This document shows positions 11,255 through 19,977 of a DNA stretch of 64,000 nt, in pieces. A program made the translations under genes and the position numbers. The stretch is taken from contig CAIQIQ010000050.1 in assembly GCA_903871935.1 (NCBI GenBank), forward strand, positions 62,001 to 126,000. Direction: 5' to 3'. The notes beneath the pieces were generated by a model that saw nothing but the letters and a program-made list of their open reading frames with translations, searched no databases and was not told where the DNA came from. Every line of letters starts with the position of its first letter. Position 1 is the stretch's first letter. The DNA is from an uncultured Phycisphaerales bacterium. Lineage in GTDB: Bacteria > Planctomycetota > Phycisphaerae > Tepidisphaerales > Tepidisphaeraceae.

Positions 11255-12184
11255 ATGTCGGTTGACACGCAGGTCAGTGACTACCGCAAATACCTCGACC
11301 CTCGCGTTTTGGCGAGGATCGCGCATCTGGACTTGCGCGCACGCCTGATCGTGGAAGGGCTGATGAGCGGAATGCACCGCTCGCCCTATCAGGGGATCTC
11401 GGTCGAGTTTGCCCAGCATCGACCTTATTCCCCGGGCGATGATATCCGCCACGTGGACTGGAAAGTCCTGGCGAAGACCGACCGCATCTATCTCAAGCAG
11501 TATCAGGAAGAGACCAATCTGCAGCTTCTGCTGGTAGTCGATGCCAGCCAGAGCATGACTTACGGCAGTGTGGGCGATGGCGATGCTCGCTGGACGAAAC
11601 TCGATCATGCCACGGCCATCGCCGCATCGCTCGCATACATGGCCCTGGGGCAGCAGGATGCGGTGGGGCTGGTGGTGGCCGATTCTGAGCTGCGGCGATT
11701 CCTGCGCCCGACCAATTCGCCGGCGCAGTGGAAGCAGATCATCGCCGAACTGGGCGCTTCGCCGCGCGATCGGCAGACGCGCCTGGGCCGGGTGCTGGAT
11801 CAGGCGGCCGAGAAACTCACCCATCGCAGCCTGATCGTCGTGCTTTCCGATTTCTTCGACGATCTGCAGCAGGTGGAGCGTGGCCTGCGGCATTTGCGGC
11901 ATCGTCGCCACGAGGTGATCGTCTTTCAGGTGCTGGATCCCAACGAACTGAACTTCCCCTTCGAAGATCCGACACGCTTTCTTGGGCTGGAGGCCATGGG
12001 CGAGTTGCTTACGGACCCGCAGGCCTTGCGGCAGAGCTACCTGCAGCAACTGGAACAGGCAACCCAGACGCTGCTGAAATCGTGCCGCAGTATGCGAATC
12101 GACTTTGCCCGGATGAATACCGGCGATCTCCTGGACGTCAGCCTGAGCAGTTTCCTGGCGACCCGTGCCGCGACGATGCGATAG
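11255..12184 (+). CDS. DUF58 domain protein
   Basis: A 309-residue protein with the DUF58 signature YSPGDDIRHVDWKVLAKTDRIYLKQY (about residues 60-85) followed by a VWA-like fold with the MIDAS-like DASQSM. A GTG at 11246 is in frame, but ATG 11255 is better placed after AGGTGGGG, so I use it. The stop abuts the ATG of the next gene. In this family the protein is thought to work with the MoxR ATPase and VWA partners; the molecular activity is not established. Confidence 0.93.
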   Translation: MSVDTQVSDYRKYLDPRVLARIAHLDLRARLIVEGLMSGMHRSPYQGISVEFAQHRPYSPGDDIRHVDWKVLAKTDRIYLKQYQEETNLQLLLVVDASQSMTYGSVGDGDARWTKLDHATAIAASLAYMALGQQDAVGLVVADSELRRFLRPTNSPAQWKQIIAELGASPRDRQTRLGRVLDQAAEKLTHRSLIVVLSDFFDDLQQVERGLRHLRHRRHEVIVFQVLDPNELNFPFEDPTRFLGLEAMGELLTDPQALRQSYLQQLEQATQTLLKSCRSMRIDFARMNTGDLLDVSLSSFLATRAATMR

Positions 12185-14380
12185 ATGATGATCAGTCTCC
12201 CCACCAACCTCGTGCCGCTTCTCCTCGCCGTGGGGTTTGGCGTTCCGGGCCTGGCTGCGGCGGGGGTGCTGTTGATGAGCATCCCGATCATCATCCATTT
12301 CCTGAACCGTCGGCGCTTCAAGGTGCACCAGTGGGCGGCGATGCAGTATCTGCTGGAGGCGATGCGGAGAAACCGCCGGCGGCTGCAGTTTGAGCACTGG
12401 TTGCTGATGATGATCCGCTGCTGCGCGATTCTGCTGGCGGGGCTGGCGCTGGCTCGGCCGCTGGGCTGCTCTGGCAACTCGGCCGCCGCCGTGTTCGGGC
12501 AGGGCGGCCGACTGAATGTGATCGTCATCGATAACACCGCCTCGATGGCCTGGCAGCGGCTGCAGGGAGATGCCCATACGAATTTCGAGCGTGCACGCGA
12601 ACTGAGCGGCGAACTGCTTGCCCGCTGGGCGAAGTCGCACGATGCCGCCTGCCTGATTGCGACTGCCGGCGAGACAGGCGCTGTGGCACAGACGCCGACG
12701 TACGACATCCAGGCGGTTCGACAGGCGCTGGATCAATTGCCTCAACGTTTCACGGCCGGTGATCTGGGAACCGCTTTGCGCCAGGCGCTGACGATCGCTC
12801 GCGATGGCGGGCCATTCCCCGGCAGGCGGCTCTACATTCTGAGCGACTCGACCGTTCCCGCGTGGCAATCGGAAGCGGTGGCGAACGAACTACACAAGCT
12901 GGGGCCCGAACTGGCGCAGGTCTACGATGTTGTCCACATCGATGTTGGCGAAAACCAGATGCCCAATTCCACGGTGGAAAGCGTGCGTGTCCTGGGTGGC
13001 TTGGCGACGACGGCGATGGGTGTGGATCTTGCCGCGCAGCCGCGGGCGTATGGGCAGGGGGGCGGTACGCTGATCTGGCAGCGCGGGGCAAGGGTACTGG
13101 GCACGTCGGCCCGCCTGACGATTGATGCCTCAGCGCCGGAGCAGATCCTCCCGCAAGTGAGATTCGACACCGACGGGCCTGAGTCGTTGACCGTGCGGCT
13201 GGATCCGGGCGATCGCCTGCCAGAGGATGATGCGTTCTCTCTGGCTCTGAACGTGCGCAAGCGGCTGAATGTTGTGATCGCGGAGGGGGAACGGGGCTCG
13301 AGCGCTCTGGACAGCCCCGGCACCATGCTGCAGATGGCGCTGTCTCCCGGACAGGAAGGCGGCGCTGATGCGGGGCTGTCGCGGGTGGACCTGATCGCCG
13401 AGACGGAGCTTGCCGGACGGGTGCTGTCCGATACCGATGCGATCCTGCTGGCCGCTCCATCGCGGGTGATGCAGAGCGAGGCAGCGCAGCTTCGTGGCTA
13501 TGTCGAGGCGGGCGGCACACTTGTGATCTTCCTTGGCGAAGGGATCAATGCGGAGCAGTGCAACCAGACACTGCTGGCGGAGAAGCTGCTGCCGGGCAAG
13601 ATTCTCTCGCTGACGACGGCGGCCGAGGGGCAGGAACCCTTCCGGTTCGACTTTCGTCCGGATGCCGCGCTGCATCCGCTGCTGCGCGCCTTTCGCGAGC
13701 AGGAGAACTCGGGGCTTGCCACCGCACGCATCTTCACGTACGGCCGGGTGCAGCTTGACGCGGCACAGCAGGCGCAGCGTGTGCTGGATCTGAGCAACGG
13801 CGATCCGGCGATCACTATTCACCACCTGGGCACCGGCAAGGTGGTATTCTTTGCCACCTCTGCCGACACGCGCTGGACGACGCTGCCGGCCAAGCCGGCA
13901 TTTGTGGCTCTGCTGAACGAGATCCTTCTGGGTACGATCGACGCGGACAACGGTTGGATGAACATTGCCGCCGGCTCGCGTCTTGAGGTCCCCCGTCGCA
14001 TTGCTCAGACGGTCATGCCCCGCCTGACTGATCCGCAGGGACATTTGCTCTCGCTGGAGCCGGCCGGCGCCGACCATCCGACTACGGCATACGTCAGCAC
14101 TTCTTTGGAGATGCCGGGCCTGTACCGGCTGCAAATTGACGGCAAGAGTTACCCCATTGCGGTTCGCTTTCCGGCGTCAGAATCAAACCTGACCCACCTC
14201 GACCCGGCCGCCATCCGCCGGGCATTGGGCGATATCACCATGGAGCAGGAAGCCGACCGGCTGCCGGCCGAGTTCGCCAACTCACGGGATCAGGCCGATT
14301 TCGGGTGGCCACTGCTGCTGGCGGTGCTGATCCTGGCTGGCACGGAATGCTTCCTGGCGATGTGGTTCCGGCGCGGGTAG
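12185..14380 (+). CDS. BatA-type membrane protein with VWA domain
   Basis: A 731-residue membrane protein. Residues about 15-95 form the BatA N-terminal domain: a first helix, the motif SIPIIIHFLNRRRFKVHQWAAMQYL and a second helix ending LALARPLGC. A VWA-like domain follows, starting LNVIVIDNTASMAWQ with the DxS/T-xS-like MIDAS variant DNTAS. A glutamine-amidotransferase-like region (AILLAAPSRVMQSEAAQLRGYVEAGGTLVIFLGEG, near 420-450) resembles the DUF4159 or ThuA-like folds of these proteins. The C-terminus carries one last helix (WPLLLAVLILAGTECFLAMWF). It lies directly after DUF58 with no gap and completes the MoxR operon. Confidence 0.88.
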   Translation: MMISLPTNLVPLLLAVGFGVPGLAAAGVLLMSIPIIIHFLNRRRFKVHQWAAMQYLLEAMRRNRRRLQFEHWLLMMIRCCAILLAGLALARPLGCSGNSAAAVFGQGGRLNVIVIDNTASMAWQRLQGDAHTNFERARELSGELLARWAKSHDAACLIATAGETGAVAQTPTYDIQAVRQALDQLPQRFTAGDLGTALRQALTIARDGGPFPGRRLYILSDSTVPAWQSEAVANELHKLGPELAQVYDVVHIDVGENQMPNSTVESVRVLGGLATTAMGVDLAAQPRAYGQGGGTLIWQRGARVLGTSARLTIDASAPEQILPQVRFDTDGPESLTVRLDPGDRLPEDDAFSLALNVRKRLNVVIAEGERGSSALDSPGTMLQMALSPGQEGGADAGLSRVDLIAETELAGRVLSDTDAILLAAPSRVMQSEAAQLRGYVEAGGTLVIFLGEGINAEQCNQTLLAEKLLPGKILSLTTAAEGQEPFRFDFRPDAALHPLLRAFREQENSGLATARIFTYGRVQLDAAQQAQRVLDLSNGDPAITIHHLGTGKVVFFATSADTRWTTLPAKPAFVALLNEILLGTIDADNGWMNIAAGSRLEVPRRIAQTVMPRLTDPQGHLLSLEPAGADHPTTAYVSTSLEMPGLYRLQIDGKSYPIAVRFPASESNLTHLDPAAIRRALGDITMEQEADRLPAEFANSRDQADFGWPLLLAVLILAGTECFLAMWFRRG

Positions 14381-14510
14381 GGGAGAGGAACGGCAGAGCT
14401 CGTGGGGCGACATACACCGGGTCATTTGTGGCATTCGCGGGGGATTGGAGCAGTGCTATACTTTGGGGTGGCGTTGGGAGCGTGCGGGAGGGTTTACAGA
14501 AGGGAACGCC

Positions 14511-14720
14511 ATGACCAGAGACCCGGTTTGCGGAATGGATGTGGACGAACGTGAGGCCAAATCCAAGGCATTGACGGCCGAGTTTGGCGGACAGGTGCGG
14601 TTTTTCTGCTCGGCGGAGTGCAGGGACCGGTTTGTGGCCGAGCCAACTCGACATTGGCAGGCACAGCAGGCCGATGTGGCGCAGTATAAGCAACACCATC
14701 AGCGGCATCGGGGGACGTGA
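14511..14720 (+). CDS. YHS domain metal-binding protein
   Basis: A 69-residue protein beginning MTRDPVCGMDVDE, the YHS-domain start, with a second cysteine pair region FFCSAECRDRFVAEP. YHS domains bind metal ions through these cysteines and often accompany copper or other metal transport proteins, but no such gene is adjacent here. The start ATG 14511 follows an AGGGAA; a Met at 14445 further upstream is less likely because it would add a non-conserved extension. Confidence 0.8.
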   Translation: MTRDPVCGMDVDEREAKSKALTAEFGGQVRFFCSAECRDRFVAEPTRHWQAQQADVAQYKQHHQRHRGT

Positions 14721-14739
14721 GGGCGCACTTGGAATCTCC

Positions 14740-15024
14740 TCAAGCGGCCGTTGCCGCCGCCGGCGCGCTTCGGAATGGGACGGTCTTAAAGCCTGACGAT
14801 CCGATGGTTGGGCCACAAGAACGCAGATTGATGGTGCATGACGGCACTACCGCCCTCTCGAACTGCCCTACGATGGGCGCCGCATCAGAGTCGAGGAGGT
14901 CGCGAATCTTGCCGTGGCAGCGGTGGCAGTATTTGTAGACGAACCAATGGTCGGCCTTGCCTTGGCAGCCGGGCGTGGCGCACAAGCCCTGGTCGTTCCG
15001 AGCATTTCCAAAGAAGTATTCCAA
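14740..15024 (-). CDS. Small cysteine-rich protein, copy A (TTG start)
   Basis: A 94-residue protein of unknown function. It is closely similar to the protein at 15565-15780 over its first 55 residues: EYFFGNARNDQGLC, ATPGCQGK, HWFVYKYCHRCH and LLDSDAAPIVGQ. The pattern C-x4-C, 13 residues, then C-x2-C suggests one small zinc-binding knuckle. I start it at TTG 15024 because similarity to copy B begins exactly there and GAGGAGGAG lies just upstream; the open frame runs back to 15300 but that extension is not shared. The C-terminal 40 residues differ from copy B and may be a frame run-on. Confidence 0.6.
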   Translation of the reverse strand: MEYFFGNARNDQGLCATPGCQGKADHWFVYKYCHRCHGKIRDLLDSDAAPIVGQFERAVVPSCTINLRSCGPTIGSSGFKTVPFRSAPAAATAA

Positions 15025-15564
15025 TCTCTCCTCCTCGCTTCTACTGGTGCCGCGGTTGCGGTGGATCGCGTCCCGGGGCCTAAATCCCAGCGCCTTGAGT
15101 GGCGGCGTCATCGACGGGAATCTGTCCCCTGCCAAGCTCTGGTTGTGCGTGCCTCTCCCGGAATTGCTGAGCCCGCAAAGGACATGCCACAGTCCAGTCT
15201 GCTGGCAGGCAATGGCAGACGATGCTCGGGCGCATGAGGCGCAGAAGCGCGAAAGGCGAAGGCGGTGCGACATGAAGGGACCTGATCTGTAATTGTCCAA
15301 GGAACAGCGTGTTGTAGAGCAAAGGTCGGATGCGCAGTGGGCAGTTGGCGGGTTGATCTACCACGCCTTCAACCGCGGGGTGGGCGCAACGTGTTTCTCT
15401 ATCAAGCCCGATTCGAGTAGCTCTTCAGTGCGGGCAAACTGTCATAATTCGGCCACATTGTCCGGAGTTAATGGCGTCATACCAACCAATCAGCGCAAGG
15501 GGAAGTGCGGAGGCAGGCTGCGCGCCGATACGAAGGTCTTCAAGGCTGACGCCCGATGGTCACG
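15025..15564. other. Spacer between the two small cysteine-rich genes
   Basis: The spacer begins with the ribosome binding site and upstream region shared by both copies (an ACCGCAACCGCGG-like stretch precedes each). The only other recognisable content is the transposase-like fragment listed at 15345-15440. I see no promoter I would defend. Confidence 0.4.
15345..15440 (+). pseudogene. Fragment of a REP-associated (Y1/RAYT) transposase N-terminus
   Basis: The plus strand reads AVGGLIYHAFNRG, which matches the usual beginning of REP-associated tyrosine transposases (G-x-x-Y-H-x-x-N-R-G). One base later in another frame it continues GGRNVFLYQARFE and then hits a stop, as expected for a frameshifted remnant. 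The catalytic HUH and tyrosine regions are absent. This rests on one short motif, so it is tentative. Confidence 0.35.
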
Positions 15565-15780
15565 CTACATGAACGCGGCAGCATGACGCGTATCGGCACC
15601 TATTTCTGCCGTCTCTAGCTGCCCGACAATGGGGGCGGCATCAGAATCCAGAAGGTCGTGAATGGTGTCGTAGCAGCGATCGCAATACTTGTAGACAAAC
15701 CAATGGATGGCCTTGCCTGAGCAACCTGGCGTGGCGCACAACCCCTCATCGTTCCGGGTATTCCCAAAAAAGTATTCCAC
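15565..15780 (-). CDS. Small cysteine-rich protein, copy B (GTG start)
   Basis: A 71-residue protein, paralogous to the one at 14740-15024, starting at GTG 15780 after GAGGAGGGG. Conserved parts are EYFFGNTRNDEGLCATPGC, WFVYKYCDRC and DLLDSDAAPIVGQ. Four cysteines in a C-x4-C...C-x2-C arrangement suggest a single bound zinc. The shared ribosome binding site and about 200 bases of similar DNA show that the two genes arose by duplication. Function unknown; I do not recognise a named family. Confidence 0.65.
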   Translation of the reverse strand: MEYFFGNTRNDEGLCATPGCSGKAIHWFVYKYCDRCYDTIHDLLDSDAAPIVGQLETAEIGADTRHAAAFM

Positions 15781-15905
15781 TGTCCCCTCCTCGCTCTTGC
15801 TGACCCCGCGGTTGCGGTGAAATGTCTCTCGTCAAGGGAAGTCTATGCCAACTCATCAATGGCAGACTAGAGGGAATCTTGCAGCTTTTTTGTTTTGTGC
15901 GTTGT

Positions 15906-17888
15906 CTACATCGCCGTCAGGCGGAGCGTCTTGGCACGCAGTTCAGCATTCCGTTTTATCGGCGTTGTCCCGACTAGCACCGCGTGGCTGAGGGCGCCGG
16001 CGACACCGGGGGCATCAAGCCCGGCTTCGGTAAGCTGTTCTTTGCGCGTAGCGTGGGCAAACATGCGGTCGGGCATGCCCAGCATCGTGATGAGCTCGGT
16101 TGGAAGCTGGTTCTCGACGGCACACTCGATCACCGCAGTGCCGAAGCCGTTCTGAATCGCGTGGTCTTCCAAGGTCAGCACGGGATGGCCGGCCTTGAGG
16201 ACGGCTTTGAGCATCTCGGAATCGACAGGTTTGCAGAAGCGGGCGTCGATTACGCCGACGCGGAGGTTCTGGGCTTCCAGCAGTTTCGCGGCGGCCATTG
16301 CATGGGAAGTCAGGGCACCATAAGAAATGATTGTCGCATCATCGCCCTGGCGGAGACGGCGGCTCTTGCCGATTTCCCATTCACGGGTGGCCTGATCGCG
16401 CAGGGCTGGGTCGATGACCTTCTCAAAATCCTCGGCCGGCACGGTGTCGCGCGGGTAGCGGATGGCCGATGGCTGGTCGAGTTTGAGGGTAAGCCGCAGG
16501 CAGCGGTTCAGCTCGGATTCATCGCTGGGGGCCATTAGGATCATCCCCGGCATCGGCCGGAGGAATGCCTGATCCATGAAGCCGTGGTGTACAGCGCCGT
16601 CATCACCGACGAAGCCGGCACGATCCATGCAGAAGACGACGGGGAGCTTCTGCAGGGCGATCTCCTGCCAGATCTGGTCGAAGGCGCGCTGTGCGAAGGT
16701 GGAGTAGATGCAGGCATAGGGACGCAGGCCGCCCCTGCACATGCCGGCTGCAAATGCTGTCAGGTGACTCTCGCAGATGCCAACGTCCATGAAGCGGTCG
16801 GGGAAGAGGGGGGCGAATTTGGAGAGGCCGGTTCCATCGGGCATGGCGGCGGTGAGAGCGAAGACGCGCGGGTCTTGCTTTGCTAAAGCAATGACCGCAT
16901 CGGCGAAAGCGGTTGTCCAACTCTTGCCCGATGCCGGGGCGAACTGGACTTCCTCGCCGTCGAACTTGAAACTTGTGGGCGAGTGGAACCTGGTTGGCTG
17001 CTCGGTGGCGATCTTGTACCCGTTTCCTTTGACGGTGCGAGCATGCAGGACCACTGGCGTCTGCAGGTGTTTGATCTCGGAGAGGGTCTGGATCAGCTCG
17101 GTCAGGTCGTGGCCGTTGACAGGGCCGAAATACTTCAGGCCGAAACTCTCAAAAGGTTGGCCAGGCCAGACGGCGGACTTCAGGCCTTCCTTCACATGGT
17201 GCCAGACGGCTTCGACGGTGTGGGCGACGTTGGTGGGAAGGCGGCCTACAAGGCGCTCTGCCACGCGCTTGGCTTCATCGTAGGTGGTGCTGACGCGCAG
17301 GCGCTCGAGGTATTGGGCAAATGCCCCCTGCGGCTTGCTGATGCTCATCCCGTTATCGTTGAGGATGATGAGCAGTTGCCGGTTAAGCCCGGCCGCGTGG
17401 TTGAGGCCTTCCAATGCCAGGCCGTTGACGATGGCGGCATCGCCAACAATGGCGATGACTTTGCTGTCGCGCTTGGCGACGGCATCGGCCTTGGCGAGGC
17501 CGATCGCGGTGCTGATGGCGGTGCCGGCGTGGCCGACGTGGAAGATGTCGTAAGGGGACTCATCGGGTGAAGGGAAGCCGGCGATGGAGCCCTTCTTGCG
17601 GAGGGTCTCAAAGCGCCCGGCCCGGCCGGTGAGCATCTTGTGGGGGTAGCATTGATGGCCGACGTCAAAAAGGAGGCGATCGGGACCTTGGGGGAAGGGA
17701 CCGATGTCGTAGACGAAGTGCAGGGCGAGGGTCAGTTCGACGACACCGAGATTGCTGGCGAGATGGCCGCCGTTGCGTGAGACGGCCGAGACGATCTGCT
17801 GGCGGATTTCTTCTGCCAACTGCTCGAGTTGCTCGACTGTAAGTTTCTTAATGTCCGAAGGTTGGACGATATCCTGCAGCGACGGCAT
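15906..17888 (-). CDS. dxs: 1-deoxy-D-xylulose-5-phosphate synthase
   Basis: Thiamine-diphosphate enzyme that condenses pyruvate and glyceraldehyde 3-phosphate, the first step of the MEP isoprenoid pathway. The 660 residues match the family's usual length. Features in order: SRNGGHLASNLGVVELTLALH (His of the active site), DVGHQCYPHKMLTGR, GDAAIVNGLALEGLNHA (thiamine-binding GDG/A-type motif), and the transketolase pyrimidine-binding domain with MPDGTGLSKF and the catalytic-region sequence DRAGFVGDDGAVHHG. I place the start at ATG 17888 after GGAGAGG rather than the Met at 17915. The gene stands alone on the minus strand. Confidence 0.97.
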   Translation of the reverse strand: MPSLQDIVQPSDIKKLTVEQLEQLAEEIRQQIVSAVSRNGGHLASNLGVVELTLALHFVYDIGPFPQGPDRLLFDVGHQCYPHKMLTGRAGRFETLRKKGSIAGFPSPDESPYDIFHVGHAGTAISTAIGLAKADAVAKRDSKVIAIVGDAAIVNGLALEGLNHAAGLNRQLLIILNDNGMSISKPQGAFAQYLERLRVSTTYDEAKRVAERLVGRLPTNVAHTVEAVWHHVKEGLKSAVWPGQPFESFGLKYFGPVNGHDLTELIQTLSEIKHLQTPVVLHARTVKGNGYKIATEQPTRFHSPTSFKFDGEEVQFAPASGKSWTTAFADAVIALAKQDPRVFALTAAMPDGTGLSKFAPLFPDRFMDVGICESHLTAFAAGMCRGGLRPYACIYSTFAQRAFDQIWQEIALQKLPVVFCMDRAGFVGDDGAVHHGFMDQAFLRPMPGMILMAPSDESELNRCLRLTLKLDQPSAIRYPRDTVPAEDFEKVIDPALRDQATREWEIGKSRRLRQGDDATIISYGALTSHAMAAAKLLEAQNLRVGVIDARFCKPVDSEMLKAVLKAGHPVLTLEDHAIQNGFGTAVIECAVENQLPTELITMLGMPDRMFAHATRKEQLTEAGLDAPGVAGALSHAVLVGTTPIKRNAELRAKTLRLTAM

Positions 17889-18104
17889 TAAACCTCTCCA
17901 GTCTCGGCGCGGCATCGGCCACCCCGAAGCGAACCACTAAGCATATCCGATGAATGGGCGGGAGGCTACGTAGGGCATGTGGCGTTTCGCGCCGACGGGT
18001 ACGGATTCACAGCAGAGGCATGGACTGTAAGGGCAACATTGGTTATGTGAGCTGGCTTAAGTTAATGCGATTTGATCCAGGCCCAAACCTATGGAGTGCA
18101 CAGC

Positions 18105-19922
18105 ATGGCAAAACCTTATGAAACACTGGCGGTTTCGATCAACACATCTGACCTTGTCGAGTTCAAAGCCAAGGTGAAGCAGGCGAAAGAGATGGGCGCC
18201 ACGCATGTGTTCATCCACGCGTTGCGCGACCGCACCGATTACCGAGGGGAAAACAAGGGCAGCCCGTGGACGGAATGGAACATCGGCTTTGCGAGCATCT
18301 TCAAGCACGCCACCCCGCCGGTGCTGAAGGATCTGTATCCCGCAGCATGGCAGAAGCGGCAGATGGCGTTCATGAAAGCCAAGCACGACATCGTGGCGCG
18401 CGAAGGTCTTCGCTGCGCCTACCACGGGCTTGAGCCGCACTGGATCAGCGAGCGGATCTATGAGATGCATCCGGAGTGGCGCGGCTGCCGCTGCGATAAT
18501 TCGCTGCGCACCTGCGGGATGTTCTTCTCGCCCAACACCGATCATCCCGAAGTGCAGCAGGCGTACCGCGATGCCATGAAGATGATCGTGAAAGCCTGCC
18601 CGAAACTCGACCTGTTCACGTTTCACACCAACGACTGCGGCTCGGGTTACTCGTGGTCGAACAAGTTGTATGTGAATCCGAATGGTCCTTCCTTTGGCCC
18701 GGGCTCTTTCGGTGGCGACCAAGGCAAGCGGATCGCCGATTTTCTCCGGACGCTTCGTGCTGGAGCGAAAGATGGCGGCGTCGATGCCTGGATATACGTC
18801 GCCCCGTTCATGCTCACGCACGATGAGAGGCACCTGCTTTCCAAACAGCTCGAACCAGGGATTGGCGTGGCGTGGAACGGCGACTATGTCGAAACGGATC
18901 CCGCGTATCGGTTGAGCACGGCGGGCGATACGGGTGATTACCTGGGACTCGGGGTCGACAGCCCGTGGAGTGTGATCAACGCGGTTGCGCGGATGAAGAC
19001 GGGAAGGGCGCGCGCCTTTGAGGCGCCGAATTTGACCGATAGTTTCCGCACCGCGTTCACGGTTGCGATGAATGAGCCGCCGGCACAGACGGAGCAGGAT
19101 CGCATGGGCGTGGCGCTCAAGATCGCCGAGGCGATGTATGGTAAAGAGGTCGCAAATCAGGTGGTTGATGGATGGTATGCGCTGAAGGAAATCGTCGCCG
19201 CCGAACAAGCGATCCGTCCGCCATACTTCTGCGCGATTGCTTTGCGCTGGCTGGTGCGGCCGCTGGTGGCATATCAGAACATGCTTACGCCTGAGGAGCG
19301 GTCGTACTGGGAGCCCTATATCTACCAGTCACGCGAGTCGCAGCCTGAGACGTATCTGGACTACTTGAACACGACCGGCCGCAATTGCGTGAGCAGTTGG
19401 GAGCATGTCGCGCAGATCTGTGCGCCGTTGTACGGTGTGGTGGACGGTTACAAAGGTGTCGCAGCAAGATTCGAGGCGGCGGCGAAGGCGGCGAAGACTT
19501 CGCAAGCCAGGCGGGCCCTGGAGATCTGTGCGCTGAAGCTTCGCGCCAAAGCCTGCATTGCGTTTACCGTGCATAATGTCATACAGGTTGGCCAACTGAT
19601 CATCGAGCGGGACAAGGCTCCGAAGCTTACTTCGGTCGATCCTGCGCCGGTTCCGCAGTCCAACGATGGTAACATGGGTTCGCCGGAACTGTTCATGATG
19701 GCTCGTGCACTCCGCTGGGAGTTGGATAATACCAATGAGTTGATTCGGCTGATGGAGAAGTCGCCGGTGCCGCTGCTGCACCATGTGAAAGACAAGGCGC
19801 TGGAAGGGGCCCTGGTGTACGGCCCTGATGTGCTGGCGAATCTGAAGAAGAAGGTCAGGCTCATGATCAAGTACTGGCGCTCGGCCGAGACGGGATTCTA
19901 CCGCAGCACCAAAGGTGGTTGA
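18105..19922 (+). CDS. Putative glycoside-hydrolase-like TIM-barrel protein
   Basis: A 605-residue cytoplasmic-looking protein (no signal peptide) that opens the catabolic locus. ATG 18105 has a GGAG 8 bases upstream; an in-frame Met at 18072 lacks one. The N-terminal 330 residues have alternating strand/helix segments and aromatic- and acid-rich loops (DYRGENKGSPWTEWNIG, TFHTNDCGSGYSW, WIYVAPFM, GVAWNGDYVETDP), as in (beta/alpha)8 glycosidases. The C-terminal 250 residues are mostly helical. I cannot assign a GH family or a catalytic pair. Its position upstream of sugar-kinase and isomerase genes supports a carbohydrate role, but that is inference. Confidence 0.6.
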   Translation: MAKPYETLAVSINTSDLVEFKAKVKQAKEMGATHVFIHALRDRTDYRGENKGSPWTEWNIGFASIFKHATPPVLKDLYPAAWQKRQMAFMKAKHDIVAREGLRCAYHGLEPHWISERIYEMHPEWRGCRCDNSLRTCGMFFSPNTDHPEVQQAYRDAMKMIVKACPKLDLFTFHTNDCGSGYSWSNKLYVNPNGPSFGPGSFGGDQGKRIADFLRTLRAGAKDGGVDAWIYVAPFMLTHDERHLLSKQLEPGIGVAWNGDYVETDPAYRLSTAGDTGDYLGLGVDSPWSVINAVARMKTGRARAFEAPNLTDSFRTAFTVAMNEPPAQTEQDRMGVALKIAEAMYGKEVANQVVDGWYALKEIVAAEQAIRPPYFCAIALRWLVRPLVAYQNMLTPEERSYWEPYIYQSRESQPETYLDYLNTTGRNCVSSWEHVAQICAPLYGVVDGYKGVAARFEAAAKAAKTSQARRALEICALKLRAKACIAFTVHNVIQVGQLIIERDKAPKLTSVDPAPVPQSNDGNMGSPELFMMARALRWELDNTNELIRLMEKSPVPLLHHVKDKALEGALVYGPDVLANLKKKVRLMIKYWRSAETGFYRSTKGG

Positions 19923-19977
19923 GTGTTTGTTTCTGTGCGCTATTGCGTAAAACGCGCAGAATACGATAATTCTCGGC

